NCBI GenBank assembly: GCA_002298925.1
Contig: DBMM01000038.1
Location: 1-14,758, forward strand
Length of the DNA stretch: 14,758 nt
Direction: 5' to 3'
From: Geobacter sp. UBA698
GTDB taxonomy: Bacteria; Desulfobacterota; Desulfuromonadia; Geobacterales; Pseudopelobacteraceae
The position numbers and the translations under genes were made by a program. Of this stretch, positions 1 through 6,802 are shown piece by piece. The stretch's first letter is position 1; each line of letters begins with the position of its first letter. Under the pieces are notes generated by a model that saw only the letters and a program-made list of their open reading frames with translations, ran no database searches and was not told where the DNA came from.

Positions 1-592
1 CGCACTTTTCAGTTTCCACCGGAATGATTTCGTCCTTGAACTTGCCGGCGGCGATGGCAGCGGCAGCCTTGGCATGGCTGGCGGCGGCAAAGGCGTCCTG
101 CTCTGCGCGGCTGATGCCGTACTTGTCCGCCACCAGTTCGGCGGTGATGCCCATCGAGGCGAAGGATTCCGGCCAATTGGCCACCAGCGACGGGTTGGCG
201 CTGTACTTGGAGCCGCCCATGGGAATCATGGTCATGCTCTCGGCGCCGCCGGCGATGATGCAGTCGCTAAAGCCGGCCATGATCCGTTCCGCCGCCGAGG
301 CGATGGTCTGCAGCCCGGAAGAGCAGAAGCGGTTGACCGTCTGGGCCGGGACCTCCACCGGCACGCCGGCCTTCATGGCCGCCACCCGGGCGAAGTTCAT
401 TCCCTGCTCTCCCTCGGGGAAGGCGCAGCCGATGATGATATCCTCAACATCGAGGGGATTGATGCCGCTCCTTTCCAGCAGACCCTTGATGGCGGCGGCC
501 GCCAGATCGTCCGGACGGACATCCTTCAGTTTTCCTTTTTTTGCCTTGCAGCCGGGGGTGCGGTAGGCGGCCAGAATATATGCTTTTTTCAT
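1..592 (-). CDS. fadA: Acetyl-CoA acyltransferase (thiolase), N-terminal part
   Basis: Last step of beta-oxidation: CoA-dependent cleavage of 3-ketoacyl-CoA to acetyl-CoA and a shortened acyl-CoA, in the cytoplasm. The frame reads MKKAYILAAYRTP from an ATG at 590-592 and stays open to the left window edge, so about 197 N-terminal residues are visible of a family that is usually near 390-440. The thiolase nucleophile is present as Cys90 in NRFCSSGLQ, followed by the typical GGAESMT segment. GGAGG lies about 7 nt upstream of the ATG and fixes the start. It is the third gene of a minus-strand operon with the hydratase/dehydrogenase and acyl-CoA synthetase, 150 nt after the preceding stop. The C-terminal catalytic His and Cys lie outside the window. 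FadA-type assignment is by sequence resemblance and context; a biosynthetic acetyl-CoA acetyltransferase is less likely. Confidence 0.93.
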   Translation of the reverse strand, partial: MKKAYILAAYRTPGCKAKKGKLKDVRPDDLAAAAIKGLLERSGINPLDVEDIIIGCAFPEGEQGMNFARVAAMKAGVPVEVPAQTVNRFCSSGLQTIASAAERIMAGFSDCIIAGGAESMTMIPMGGSKYSANPSLVANWPESFASMGITAELVADKYGISRAEQDAFAAASHAKAAAAIAAGKFKDEIIPVETEKC

Positions 593-630
593 CGGTATCC
601 TCCGTTTATGGTTTGTGCATCCGACTTCTT

Positions 631-735
631 CCCCTCCCTTGACGGGAGGGGATTGAGGGGTGGGTGAGTTTGCCACGAAGTCATACGGTGCGACTTCCCC
701 CACCCCCTGTCCCCCTCCCGCAAGGGGTGGGGGAA
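631..735. repeat. Pair of inverted GC-rich palindromic repeats inside the operon
   Basis: Two hairpin-forming units fill most of the 150-nt gap between the bifunctional enzyme and the thiolase. Unit 1 is CCCCTCCC (631-638), loop TTGAC, GGGAGGGG (644-651), followed by GGGGTGGGTG. Unit 2 has a perfect 12-bp stem, TTCCCCCACCCC (695-706) with GGGGTGGGGGAA (724-735). Read on the opposite strand, unit 2 closely resembles unit 1, so they are two inverted copies of one repeat. No U-run follows on the minus-strand transcript, so this is not an obvious intrinsic terminator. It may affect mRNA stability or partial termination between the two genes (inference). It resembles dispersed intergenic repeats known from Geobacter-like genomes. 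Confidence 0.75.
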
Positions 736-742
736 TTTTGAA

Positions 743-3130
743 TTAATTCCGCAGCGGCTTGCCCTTCTTGAGCATCTGCTGAATGCGCTCCAGGGTCTTC
801 TTCTGGCCGCAGAGCCGGACAAAGGCCTCCCGCTCCAGGTCCAGCAGGTACTGCTCGGTGATCAGGGTGCCGGCCGGCACATCACCGCCGGTGATGACAT
901 CGGCAATGGTGCCGGCCAGGAACTGGTCATACTCGGAGATGAAGCCACCCTGCTGCATATTCCAGAGCTGCGACTTGATCGAGGCGGCAATGCTGCGTCC
1001 AGGCGCCTTCAGATCGGTCATCGGCCGGCCGGGTCGATAGTTGGCAGCCAGGGAAATAGCCTTCAGCTTGGCATCGTAGATGCGCTTGTCAATATTCATG
1101 GTGATGGCGTCACCCTGGCGCATGAAGCCCATCGGCCCGAGCTCCGCCGCCGACATGCTGACCTTGGCCATGGCGATGTTCATGAAGTTCTTGAAGATGA
1201 AGGGGGTCACATCGATGTCGTTTTCCTCGGCCAGCTTGATGGCGCGGATGGCCATCTCCTTGGTGCCGCCGCCGGCCGGCAGCAGGCCGACGCCGATCTC
1301 CACCAGCCCCATGTAGGTCTCGGCATGGGGGATGATGGCATCGGCATGCAGGCAGGTCTCGCAGCCGCCCCCCATCACCAGGTTGTGCGGTGCGGCCACA
1401 ACCGGTATTTTTGAGTACTTGATGGCCATCATCGCCTTCTGAAACCCCCTGACCGACATGTCGATCTCGTCATAGGCCCCTTCGGCGATGGCCATCACCA
1501 GCAGCATCAGGTTGGCACCGGCCGAGAACATGCTGCCCTCGTTGGCGATCACCAGCCCGACCCCTTCCTCCTCCGTGCGCTTGATGCCCTTATGGACCAT
1601 GGAGAGGATTTCGTTGCCGATGGCGTTCATCTTGGTGTGGAATTCCAGACAGAAAACACCGTCACCCAGGTCGACCAGCGAGGCACCGCTGTTCTTCTCA
1701 ACCACCCCGTTGCTCTTCTTGAGGATGGAGAGGCTGATCTGTTCGGCTTTGACCGGCAGCTCGCGGTAGGCCTGGTCGAGAATGCTGTAGTAGTGGTTCC
1801 TGCCGTTTTCGAATTTGTAAAAGCTCTCAATGGCCTTGAGACCGGCCGGCACCGGCACGCCCTCCTTTTCGGCCCGCTCGACGAAATAGGCCACGCCGAT
1901 GGCGTCCAGCATCTCGAAGGGGCCGATCTCCCAGTTGAAGCCCCATTTCATGGCATTGTCGATGTTGACGATATCATCCGCTATTTCCGGGATGCGGTTG
2001 AAGGTATAGATCAGGGTATCGCGCATGTTTGCCCAGGCAAACTGGGCTGCCTTGTCGTTGGCCGTAATCAGCGCCTGCAGACGCTTGGCCGGGTCATCGA
2101 TGGACTTGGCCGCTTCGATTGAAGCGAACTTGGGGCGTTGCGAGGGAACATACTCACCGCTGGCATAGTCGTAGTAGAAAAACTCCTGCCCCTGCTCTCC
2201 CTTGACCTTCTTGAAGAAGCCCTGCCGGCTCTTGTTGCCCAGCAATCCCTTCGCGACCATCTCCTTGACGAAGTCGGGGAACTTGAAGATTTCGCGCTGC
2301 TCGTCATTCACCAGCAGGTCATAGGAGTTATTGGCCACATGCTGAAGGGTATCGATGCCGACCAGGTCGGCGGTTCGGAAGGCGGCGCTCTTGGGGCGGG
2401 CCGTTGCCGGTCCGGCCACGGCGTCCACCTCTTCCACGGTCATGCCCATCGCCATCATGGTGCGGACGCAGTTGCAGATGGCGTAGACGCCGATCCGGTT
2501 GGCGATGAAGTTGGGGGTGTCCTTGGCGGTGACGATCCCCTTGCCCAGCCGCCTGGAGATGAAGTCGCCCATGAAAGCGGCCACGGCTGGATCCGTGTAC
2601 TGACAGGAGACGATCTCCATCAGCCGCATGTAGCGGGGCGGATTGAAGAAATGGGTCACCAGAAAGTTCTTGCGAACATTGTCCGGCAGACACGCGGCCA
2701 TCTCATTGACCGAAAGTCCGCTGGTATTGGTGGAGAGGATGGCCCCCTGCTTCAGGTTGGGCACCACCTTTTCGGTGAACAGCTGCTTCTTGATGGCCAT
2801 GTTCTCGATGACGACCTCCACCACCCAGTCGCAGTCACGCAACCTGGCCATGTCATCCTCGAAGTTGCCCACCTCGATGAAAGCCGCGTAGCCTGGCAGA
2901 AAGAAGGGTGCCGGTTTCATCTTCCTGAGTCCTTCCAGCCCGGCTGCGGCAATCCGGTTGCGCACCGCCGGATCGTTTCCGGTGAGGCCGGCCGCCTGCT
3001 CGGCGTCATTCGGCTCCCGCGGCACGATATCCAACAGCAGTACCTGGATGCCTGTATTGGCAAGGTGGGCGGCGATGGTGGCCCCCATCACCCCTGCCCC
3101 CAGAACAGCCACTTTGTTGATCTGTTTCAT
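743..3130 (-). CDS. Bifunctional 3-hydroxyacyl-CoA dehydrogenase / enoyl-CoA hydratase (FadN-type)
   Basis: Carries out the two middle steps of beta-oxidation, hydration of enoyl-CoA and NAD-dependent oxidation of 3-hydroxyacyl-CoA, in the cytoplasm. 795 residues. The dehydrogenase comes first: Rossmann motif GAGVMG at residues 11-16, VVEVVIEN near 103-110, catalytic-type His160 in THFFNPPR, KDTPNFIANRI near 203-213, and a C-terminal dehydrogenase segment with AMKWGFNWEIGPFEMLDAIG near 393-412. The crotonase/hydratase domain follows from about residue 480: FSAGANL near 535-541, GGGCE with Glu591, and GLVEIGVGLLPAGGGT with Glu611, the two positions expected for catalytic glutamates. This order (dehydrogenase then hydratase) is that of Bacillus FadN/YusL, of similar length, and is the reverse of E. 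coli FadB. GGGAGG lies 6-7 nt before the ATG. It starts 35 nt after the acyl-CoA synthetase stop, consistent with one operon. Confidence 0.94.
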   Translation of the reverse strand: MKQINKVAVLGAGVMGATIAAHLANTGIQVLLLDIVPREPNDAEQAAGLTGNDPAVRNRIAAAGLEGLRKMKPAPFFLPGYAAFIEVGNFEDDMARLRDCDWVVEVVIENMAIKKQLFTEKVVPNLKQGAILSTNTSGLSVNEMAACLPDNVRKNFLVTHFFNPPRYMRLMEIVSCQYTDPAVAAFMGDFISRRLGKGIVTAKDTPNFIANRIGVYAICNCVRTMMAMGMTVEEVDAVAGPATARPKSAAFRTADLVGIDTLQHVANNSYDLLVNDEQREIFKFPDFVKEMVAKGLLGNKSRQGFFKKVKGEQGQEFFYYDYASGEYVPSQRPKFASIEAAKSIDDPAKRLQALITANDKAAQFAWANMRDTLIYTFNRIPEIADDIVNIDNAMKWGFNWEIGPFEMLDAIGVAYFVERAEKEGVPVPAGLKAIESFYKFENGRNHYYSILDQAYRELPVKAEQISLSILKKSNGVVEKNSGASLVDLGDGVFCLEFHTKMNAIGNEILSMVHKGIKRTEEEGVGLVIANEGSMFSAGANLMLLVMAIAEGAYDEIDMSVRGFQKAMMAIKYSKIPVVAAPHNLVMGGGCETCLHADAIIPHAETYMGLVEIGVGLLPAGGGTKEMAIRAIKLAEENDIDVTPFIFKNFMNIAMAKVSMSAAELGPMGFMRQGDAITMNIDKRIYDAKLKAISLAANYRPGRPMTDLKAPGRSIAASIKSQLWNMQQGGFISEYDQFLAGTIADVITGGDVPAGTLITEQYLLDLEREAFVRLCGQKKTLERIQQMLKKGKPLRN

Positions 3131-3165
3131 TGTATTCCTCCCTGTCTGTAATGACGCAACACTTT

Positions 3166-4977
3166 TCAGTTACTGTGATCGGCGTAGAGATCTTCTATTT
3201 TCTGGCGGTACTTTTCATAAATGACCTTGCGCCGGAGTTTCAGCGTGGGGGTCAACTCGCCCCCCTCAATGGAAAAATCGTGGGAAAGCAGCACGAACTT
3301 CTTGATGGTCTCATAGGGAGCCAGCCGTGCGTTGATATCGGCCACCCGCTGTTCGAAGTGACGATTGACCTGTTCGTTCATCACCAGATCGTCCAGATCG
3401 TAATAGTTGATCTGCTTCTCCTTGGCAACCTCAAGCAAGCGCTCCAGATTCGGCACCAGCAAAGCGGTCAGATACGGTTTCCGGTCTCCGTAGACAAAAG
3501 CCGAGGACATGTACTTGTCCATCTTGAGCTCGTTTTCGATCGGCTGGGGCGCGATGTTCTTGCCTCCGGCGGTAATGATGAGTTCCTTCTTGCGGTCGGT
3601 TATATAGAGAAAACCGTTCTCCAGCTTGCCGATATCACCGGTCCTGAACCAGCCCTCCTCCAGCACCTCGGCGGTTGCAGCCGGATCATTGTAATAGCCG
3701 AGCATCACCTGCGGGCCTTTGACCAGAATTTCGCCGTCAGTGGCGATTTTGATCTCGGTCTGCTTCAGCGCAACCCCGACGGACCCGAAACGGATATGGT
3801 CGAAGTTGTTGAAGGAAATTGCCGGGCTGGTTTCGGTCAGGCCGTACCCTTCGAAAATGGGGATGCCGATGGTCCAGAAGAATTCGTTGATGGTCTTGTC
3901 CAGCGGGGCGCCACCGCAACAGCACAGTTTCAATCTGCCGCCGAAGCGGGCCCGCACCTTGCTGAATATCAAACGATCGGCAACGGCATATTTAACCGCA
4001 ATCAGCCTGGATGGCTGCTTTTGAACATAGGTTGCCTCAACGAAGCGCTTTCCGACTTCCACGGCCCAGTGGAATAGCTTTCTTTTGAGTAGCGGCATCT
4101 GGTGCGCATTCTCATAAATGCGGTGATAGATCTTTTCAAAAAGTCGCGGCACACTCACCATGACCGTTGGATTTACTTCCATCATATTTTCAGGAAGCTT
4201 ATCGATACTGTCGGCAAAGGCCAACAATGCGCCGTTCCGAATTGCCAGATAATATCCTGCCGACCGTTCCAGGATATGGCTCAAAGGCAAAAAGCTCAAC
4301 ATCACTTCATTCTCGCCAATGACACCGCTCTGCTCGGTCAGGTACAGGTTATTGGTGAGGATGTTGTTGTGGGAGAGCATGACCCCCTTGGGTACGCCGG
4401 TGGTGCCTGATGTGTAAATCAGTGTCAGGATATCACTGGGATCGATCCGGTCAATGCCGGCCTCGATTTCTTTTCTTTCTTCGACAGAGATGGGATGGTC
4501 GATCTCTGAAAGCTGGTAGAAGGTGCAGACCGGCAACGCGCTCTCACCGAGAAACCGTTCAAACGTAATCACCAGCTCCACGCCGGGAATTGCATCCCTG
4601 ACCTTCAGCAGCTTGTGATACTGGAACTTGCCGGAGACAAAGACGATCCTGGCAGCGGAGTGATTGAGTACGTATTCGATCTGTTCCGGTGTATTTGTCG
4701 GGTAGATCGGTACAACAACAGCCCCGGCGGAAAGAATACCCATGTCGGCGATCACCCAGCCGGCACGGTTCTCCGAGAGGATGGCGACCCTGTCCCCCGG
4801 CATGACCCCGATTTTCTTCAAGCCACGGGCAACCATCAAGGCCCGCTCGTAATACTCGGCATAGCTGAGTGTGACGAATTTCCCCTGTTTTCTGTACTTG
4901 AGCGCCAGCCGCCCCTGAAACCGGGAGGCGTTTTGCCGAAGCATGTCAGGAATCGATCTGAATAATTTTTGCGCCAC
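3166..4977 (-). CDS. Long-chain acyl-CoA synthetase (AMP-forming, FAA1/COG1022-like)
   Basis: Activates imported long-chain fatty acids to acyl-CoA with ATP, giving AMP and pyrophosphate. 603 residues, a usual length for the family. Motifs in order: P-loop YTSGTTGVPKG at 188-198, GYGLTETSP at 377-385, GWFRTGDIG around 442-450 followed by YITDRKKELIITAGGKNIAP, and the C-terminal TPTLKLRRK with the likely catalytic Lys580. The start is a GTG at 4975-4977: the frame has a TGA just two codons upstream, and no other upstream start exists. GGTGGTGA, a fair match to the extended Shine-Dalgarno, precedes it closely. An odd detail is three consecutive cysteines (352-354) just before GGAPL. It is the first gene of the minus-strand operon and sits behind a promoter overlapped by a palindromic operator. 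Membership of the long-chain (FAA1-like) rather than short-chain group is inferred from overall pattern and the FadL neighbour. Confidence 0.93.
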   Translation of the reverse strand: MAQKLFRSIPDMLRQNASRFQGRLALKYRKQGKFVTLSYAEYYERALMVARGLKKIGVMPGDRVAILSENRAGWVIADMGILSAGAVVVPIYPTNTPEQIEYVLNHSAARIVFVSGKFQYHKLLKVRDAIPGVELVITFERFLGESALPVCTFYQLSEIDHPISVEERKEIEAGIDRIDPSDILTLIYTSGTTGVPKGVMLSHNNILTNNLYLTEQSGVIGENEVMLSFLPLSHILERSAGYYLAIRNGALLAFADSIDKLPENMMEVNPTVMVSVPRLFEKIYHRIYENAHQMPLLKRKLFHWAVEVGKRFVEATYVQKQPSRLIAVKYAVADRLIFSKVRARFGGRLKLCCCGGAPLDKTINEFFWTIGIPIFEGYGLTETSPAISFNNFDHIRFGSVGVALKQTEIKIATDGEILVKGPQVMLGYYNDPAATAEVLEEGWFRTGDIGKLENGFLYITDRKKELIITAGGKNIAPQPIENELKMDKYMSSAFVYGDRKPYLTALLVPNLERLLEVAKEKQINYYDLDDLVMNEQVNRHFEQRVADINARLAPYETIKKFVLLSHDFSIEGGELTPTLKLRRKVIYEKYRQKIEDLYADHSN

Positions 4978-5008
4978 TGGTCACCACCATTTCAAATGTA
5001 GTATCCAA

Positions 5009-5037
5009 ACCATAAATAACCTTGACGCTCATGTCAA
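5009..5037 (-). promoter_or_regulatory. Sigma-70-type promoter of the beta-oxidation operon
   Basis: On the minus strand TTGACA (5032-5037, perfect -35) is separated by exactly 17 bp from TATGGT (5009-5014, 4 of 6 matches to TATAAT). Transcription would begin near 5002, giving a leader of about 25 nt before the GTG start of the acyl-CoA synthetase. The -35 box is one arm of a 16-bp palindrome at 5022-5037. Confidence 0.65.
5022..5037. promoter_or_regulatory. Palindromic operator 1 (TTGAC-N6-GTCAA)
   Basis: TTGACGCTCATGTCAA is an inverted repeat with 5-bp arms, extended to 6 bp by flanking C and G (5021-5038). Its reverse complement TTGACATGAGCGTCAA differs at one position from the site at 5350-5365. 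It covers the -35 box of the minus-strand promoter, as expected for a repressor site. A TetR-type fatty-acid regulator is plausible, but the regulator is not in the window. Confidence 0.75.
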
Positions 5038-5038
5038 G

Positions 5039-5349
5039 TATAAATCTATTTTATTTCAAACAAAACTTTTTCTCGACACGCACAAAAACAACGACCCGCA
5101 TGCCGGCACCACACCATCATCCCACGGAACGGCGATACTCGCGGCAGACAGGTTCTCCCCTTTCGCGTAATGGCATACGTCACAAATGAGCTGCACAATT
5201 AATTGAGATAATTTCGAAAATACGTGCGTATAATTGTAACTACCATGATTTAATTCATATACGTGCACAGTACCCTAACACGCTTTTTACATGTTGATAT
5301 TAATTTACTATACAAAGCACGTAATTTCTCTGACAGCAATTATTTATTC
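5039..5349. other. AT-rich divergent intergenic core, no supported gene
   Basis: About 310 nt between the two operator/promoter units. A 70-residue minus-strand frame (5056-5268) has no recognisable domain and no good ribosome-binding site, so I do not call it. The stretch contains TACGTGC at 5221-5227 and 5260-5266 and its reverse complement at 5317-5323, and a TATAAT at 5229-5234 without a convincing -35 at proper spacing. No RNA gene is apparent. Confidence 0.5.
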
Positions 5350-5365
5350 TTGACATGCGCGTCAA
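5350..5365. promoter_or_regulatory. Palindromic operator 2 (TTGAC-N6-GTCAA)
   Basis: TTGACATGCGCGTCAA, inverted repeat with 5-bp arms. It matches the reverse complement of the site at 5022-5037 at 15 of 16 bases and contains the -35 box of the fadL promoter. The two sites therefore have the same geometry relative to their own promoters. Confidence 0.75.
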
Positions 5366-5378
5366 TGTTAGCTACAAG
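5350..5378 (+). promoter_or_regulatory. Sigma-70-type promoter of fadL and the lipase gene
   Basis: Perfect -35 TTGACA (5350-5355), 17-bp spacer, then TACAAG (5373-5378, 4 of 6 matches to TATAAT). The predicted start is near 5385, leaving a leader of about 60 nt before the fadL ATG. The weak -10 and the operator over the -35 fit a regulated promoter. Confidence 0.6.
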
Positions 5379-5446
5379 CATAAAAACATCGTTTTATAGA
5401 GTTGCATCGCCCGCTGCATAGACAGAAGTCAAGAAAGGAGAAAATC

Positions 5447-6754
5447 ATGCATAAAAAACTGGTAGCAGCATGTGTCGCAGCTTCTTTGATGGGAACTGCC
5501 ACCCTATCAATTGCTGCAGGGTTCAAGATCAATGAACAGGGCGCCAAGGCGATGGGTATGGCAAATGCCTTTACTGCCCAAGCTGACGATCCGTCAGCCC
5601 TCTACTTCAATCCGGCCGGCATTGCCTTTCTCAAGGGGGCACAATTCAACCTTGGTTCCCTGGTCATCGCCGTACCCCAGACCACCTTCAACGGAACAAC
5701 CGGCCTGTCCGGCAGCAGCCAGGTCGACGAAAAAGCAAAACGGGATCTATTCATAGCTCCCACGCTGTATGCCACCTACTCATTCGAAAAAATTCCCGTA
5801 ACGGTTGGATTGGGAGTGAACTCCATCTATCCGCTGGCCAAAAGTTGGGACGACAGCAGCGCTTTCCGCAACCAGATCCAGAACATCTCGATCAAGCCGA
5901 TCAACTTCCAGCCGACTATTGCCTATCGTTTCGATGACTACAACCTGGCGTTCGGTGCCGGTCTGGACGTAACCCACACCATGGTTTCATTACAGAAAAC
6001 CGCCTATGACCCGGCCGCCGGCGAGCTGGGAAACTTGGGACTTGATGGCACGGCAACGGACTTCGGCTACAACCTGGGTGTAAAATGGAAACCGATCAAA
6101 CAGCTCTCCTTCGGCGTCGCCTACCGAAGCGAGATCACCCTGCATGTCGACGGGGACGCCAACTTTCTTGCAACCACCCAGACCGGTGCAGCAGCCATCG
6201 GTCAGTCGGCAAACTTCTCTTCCTATAACTCCAGACTTCGTGCCATCTCGACCGTTTCCACAACCATCACCCTGCCAGACAGCCTGGCACTTGGCGTCGC
6301 CTGGCAACCAACTGACAAACTGACCTTTGAGTTTGACGCCGAACGGACCGGCTGGAGCTCACTTCAGAAGCTTCAGTTCAATTTCGACAACACCGCATTC
6401 AACAACTTCAACAACAAACCGGAAGCCAAAAACTGGGAAGATGCCTGGTGCTATAAACTTGGCGCCCAGTATGCCTATAACAAAAACCTGGATCTGAGGG
6501 CGGGCTATGCGTACGACACCAACCCGATTCCGGACTCCACGCTCGGACCAATGCTGCCGGATGCCGACCGTCACAATGTAACCCTCGGCATGGGTATCCA
6601 CAATGACTTTGCCACTCTCGACATGGCCTACATGTGGGTTCACTGGCTGGACCGTTCGGTCAACAACCAGAGCAACGCCACACTGACCGGAGAAAACGGG
6701 ACATTCAAAAGCGATGCACACCTTTTTGGCGCCAATGTCACCATCAAATTCTAG
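5447..6754 (+). CDS. fadL: Outer-membrane long-chain fatty acid transporter, FadL/OmpP1/TodX family
   Basis: Outer-membrane beta-barrel that lets long-chain fatty acids (or other hydrophobic compounds) cross the outer membrane. 435 residues from the ATG at 5447, chosen because AGAAAGGAG ends 6 nt before it; an upstream in-frame ATG at 5402 lacks this and would spoil the signal peptide. Residues 1-23 are a signal peptide (basic start, hydrophobic core, cleavage likely at SIA|AGF). The mature start AGFKINEQGAKAMGMANAF and the NPAG motif at 55-58 are hallmarks of the family's N-terminal hatch. The C-terminus ends in VTIKF, an aromatic last residue typical of barrel proteins. A lipoprotein lipase gene follows after 48 nt with no terminator between, and the divergent operon encodes acyl-CoA activation and beta-oxidation, so fatty acids are the likely substrate; aromatic hydrocarbon uptake is the alternative. 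Confidence 0.94.
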   Translation: MHKKLVAACVAASLMGTATLSIAAGFKINEQGAKAMGMANAFTAQADDPSALYFNPAGIAFLKGAQFNLGSLVIAVPQTTFNGTTGLSGSSQVDEKAKRDLFIAPTLYATYSFEKIPVTVGLGVNSIYPLAKSWDDSSAFRNQIQNISIKPINFQPTIAYRFDDYNLAFGAGLDVTHTMVSLQKTAYDPAAGELGNLGLDGTATDFGYNLGVKWKPIKQLSFGVAYRSEITLHVDGDANFLATTQTGAAAIGQSANFSSYNSRLRAISTVSTTITLPDSLALGVAWQPTDKLTFEFDAERTGWSSLQKLQFNFDNTAFNNFNNKPEAKNWEDAWCYKLGAQYAYNKNLDLRAGYAYDTNPIPDSTLGPMLPDADRHNVTLGMGIHNDFATLDMAYMWVHWLDRSVNNQSNATLTGENGTFKSDAHLFGANVTIKF

Positions 6755-6802
6755 CCTGACCCACTTACGAAAGGCCCTAACCACTATTTGCGAGGTAATG
6801 AC

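Noticed and set aside
2138..3151. 337-residue plus-strand open frame over the hydratase/dehydrogenase gene
   Set aside because: Antisense shadow of a well-supported gene in GC-rich coding DNA; no domain and composition is a mirror of the real codons.
5056..5268. 70-residue minus-strand frame in the divergent intergenic region
   Set aside because: AT-rich, no domain, no convincing start signal.
5402..5446. Upstream in-frame ATG as the fadL start
   Set aside because: It would add 15 residues rich in Arg/Lys before the signal peptide, and the strong Shine-Dalgarno is placed for the ATG at 5447.
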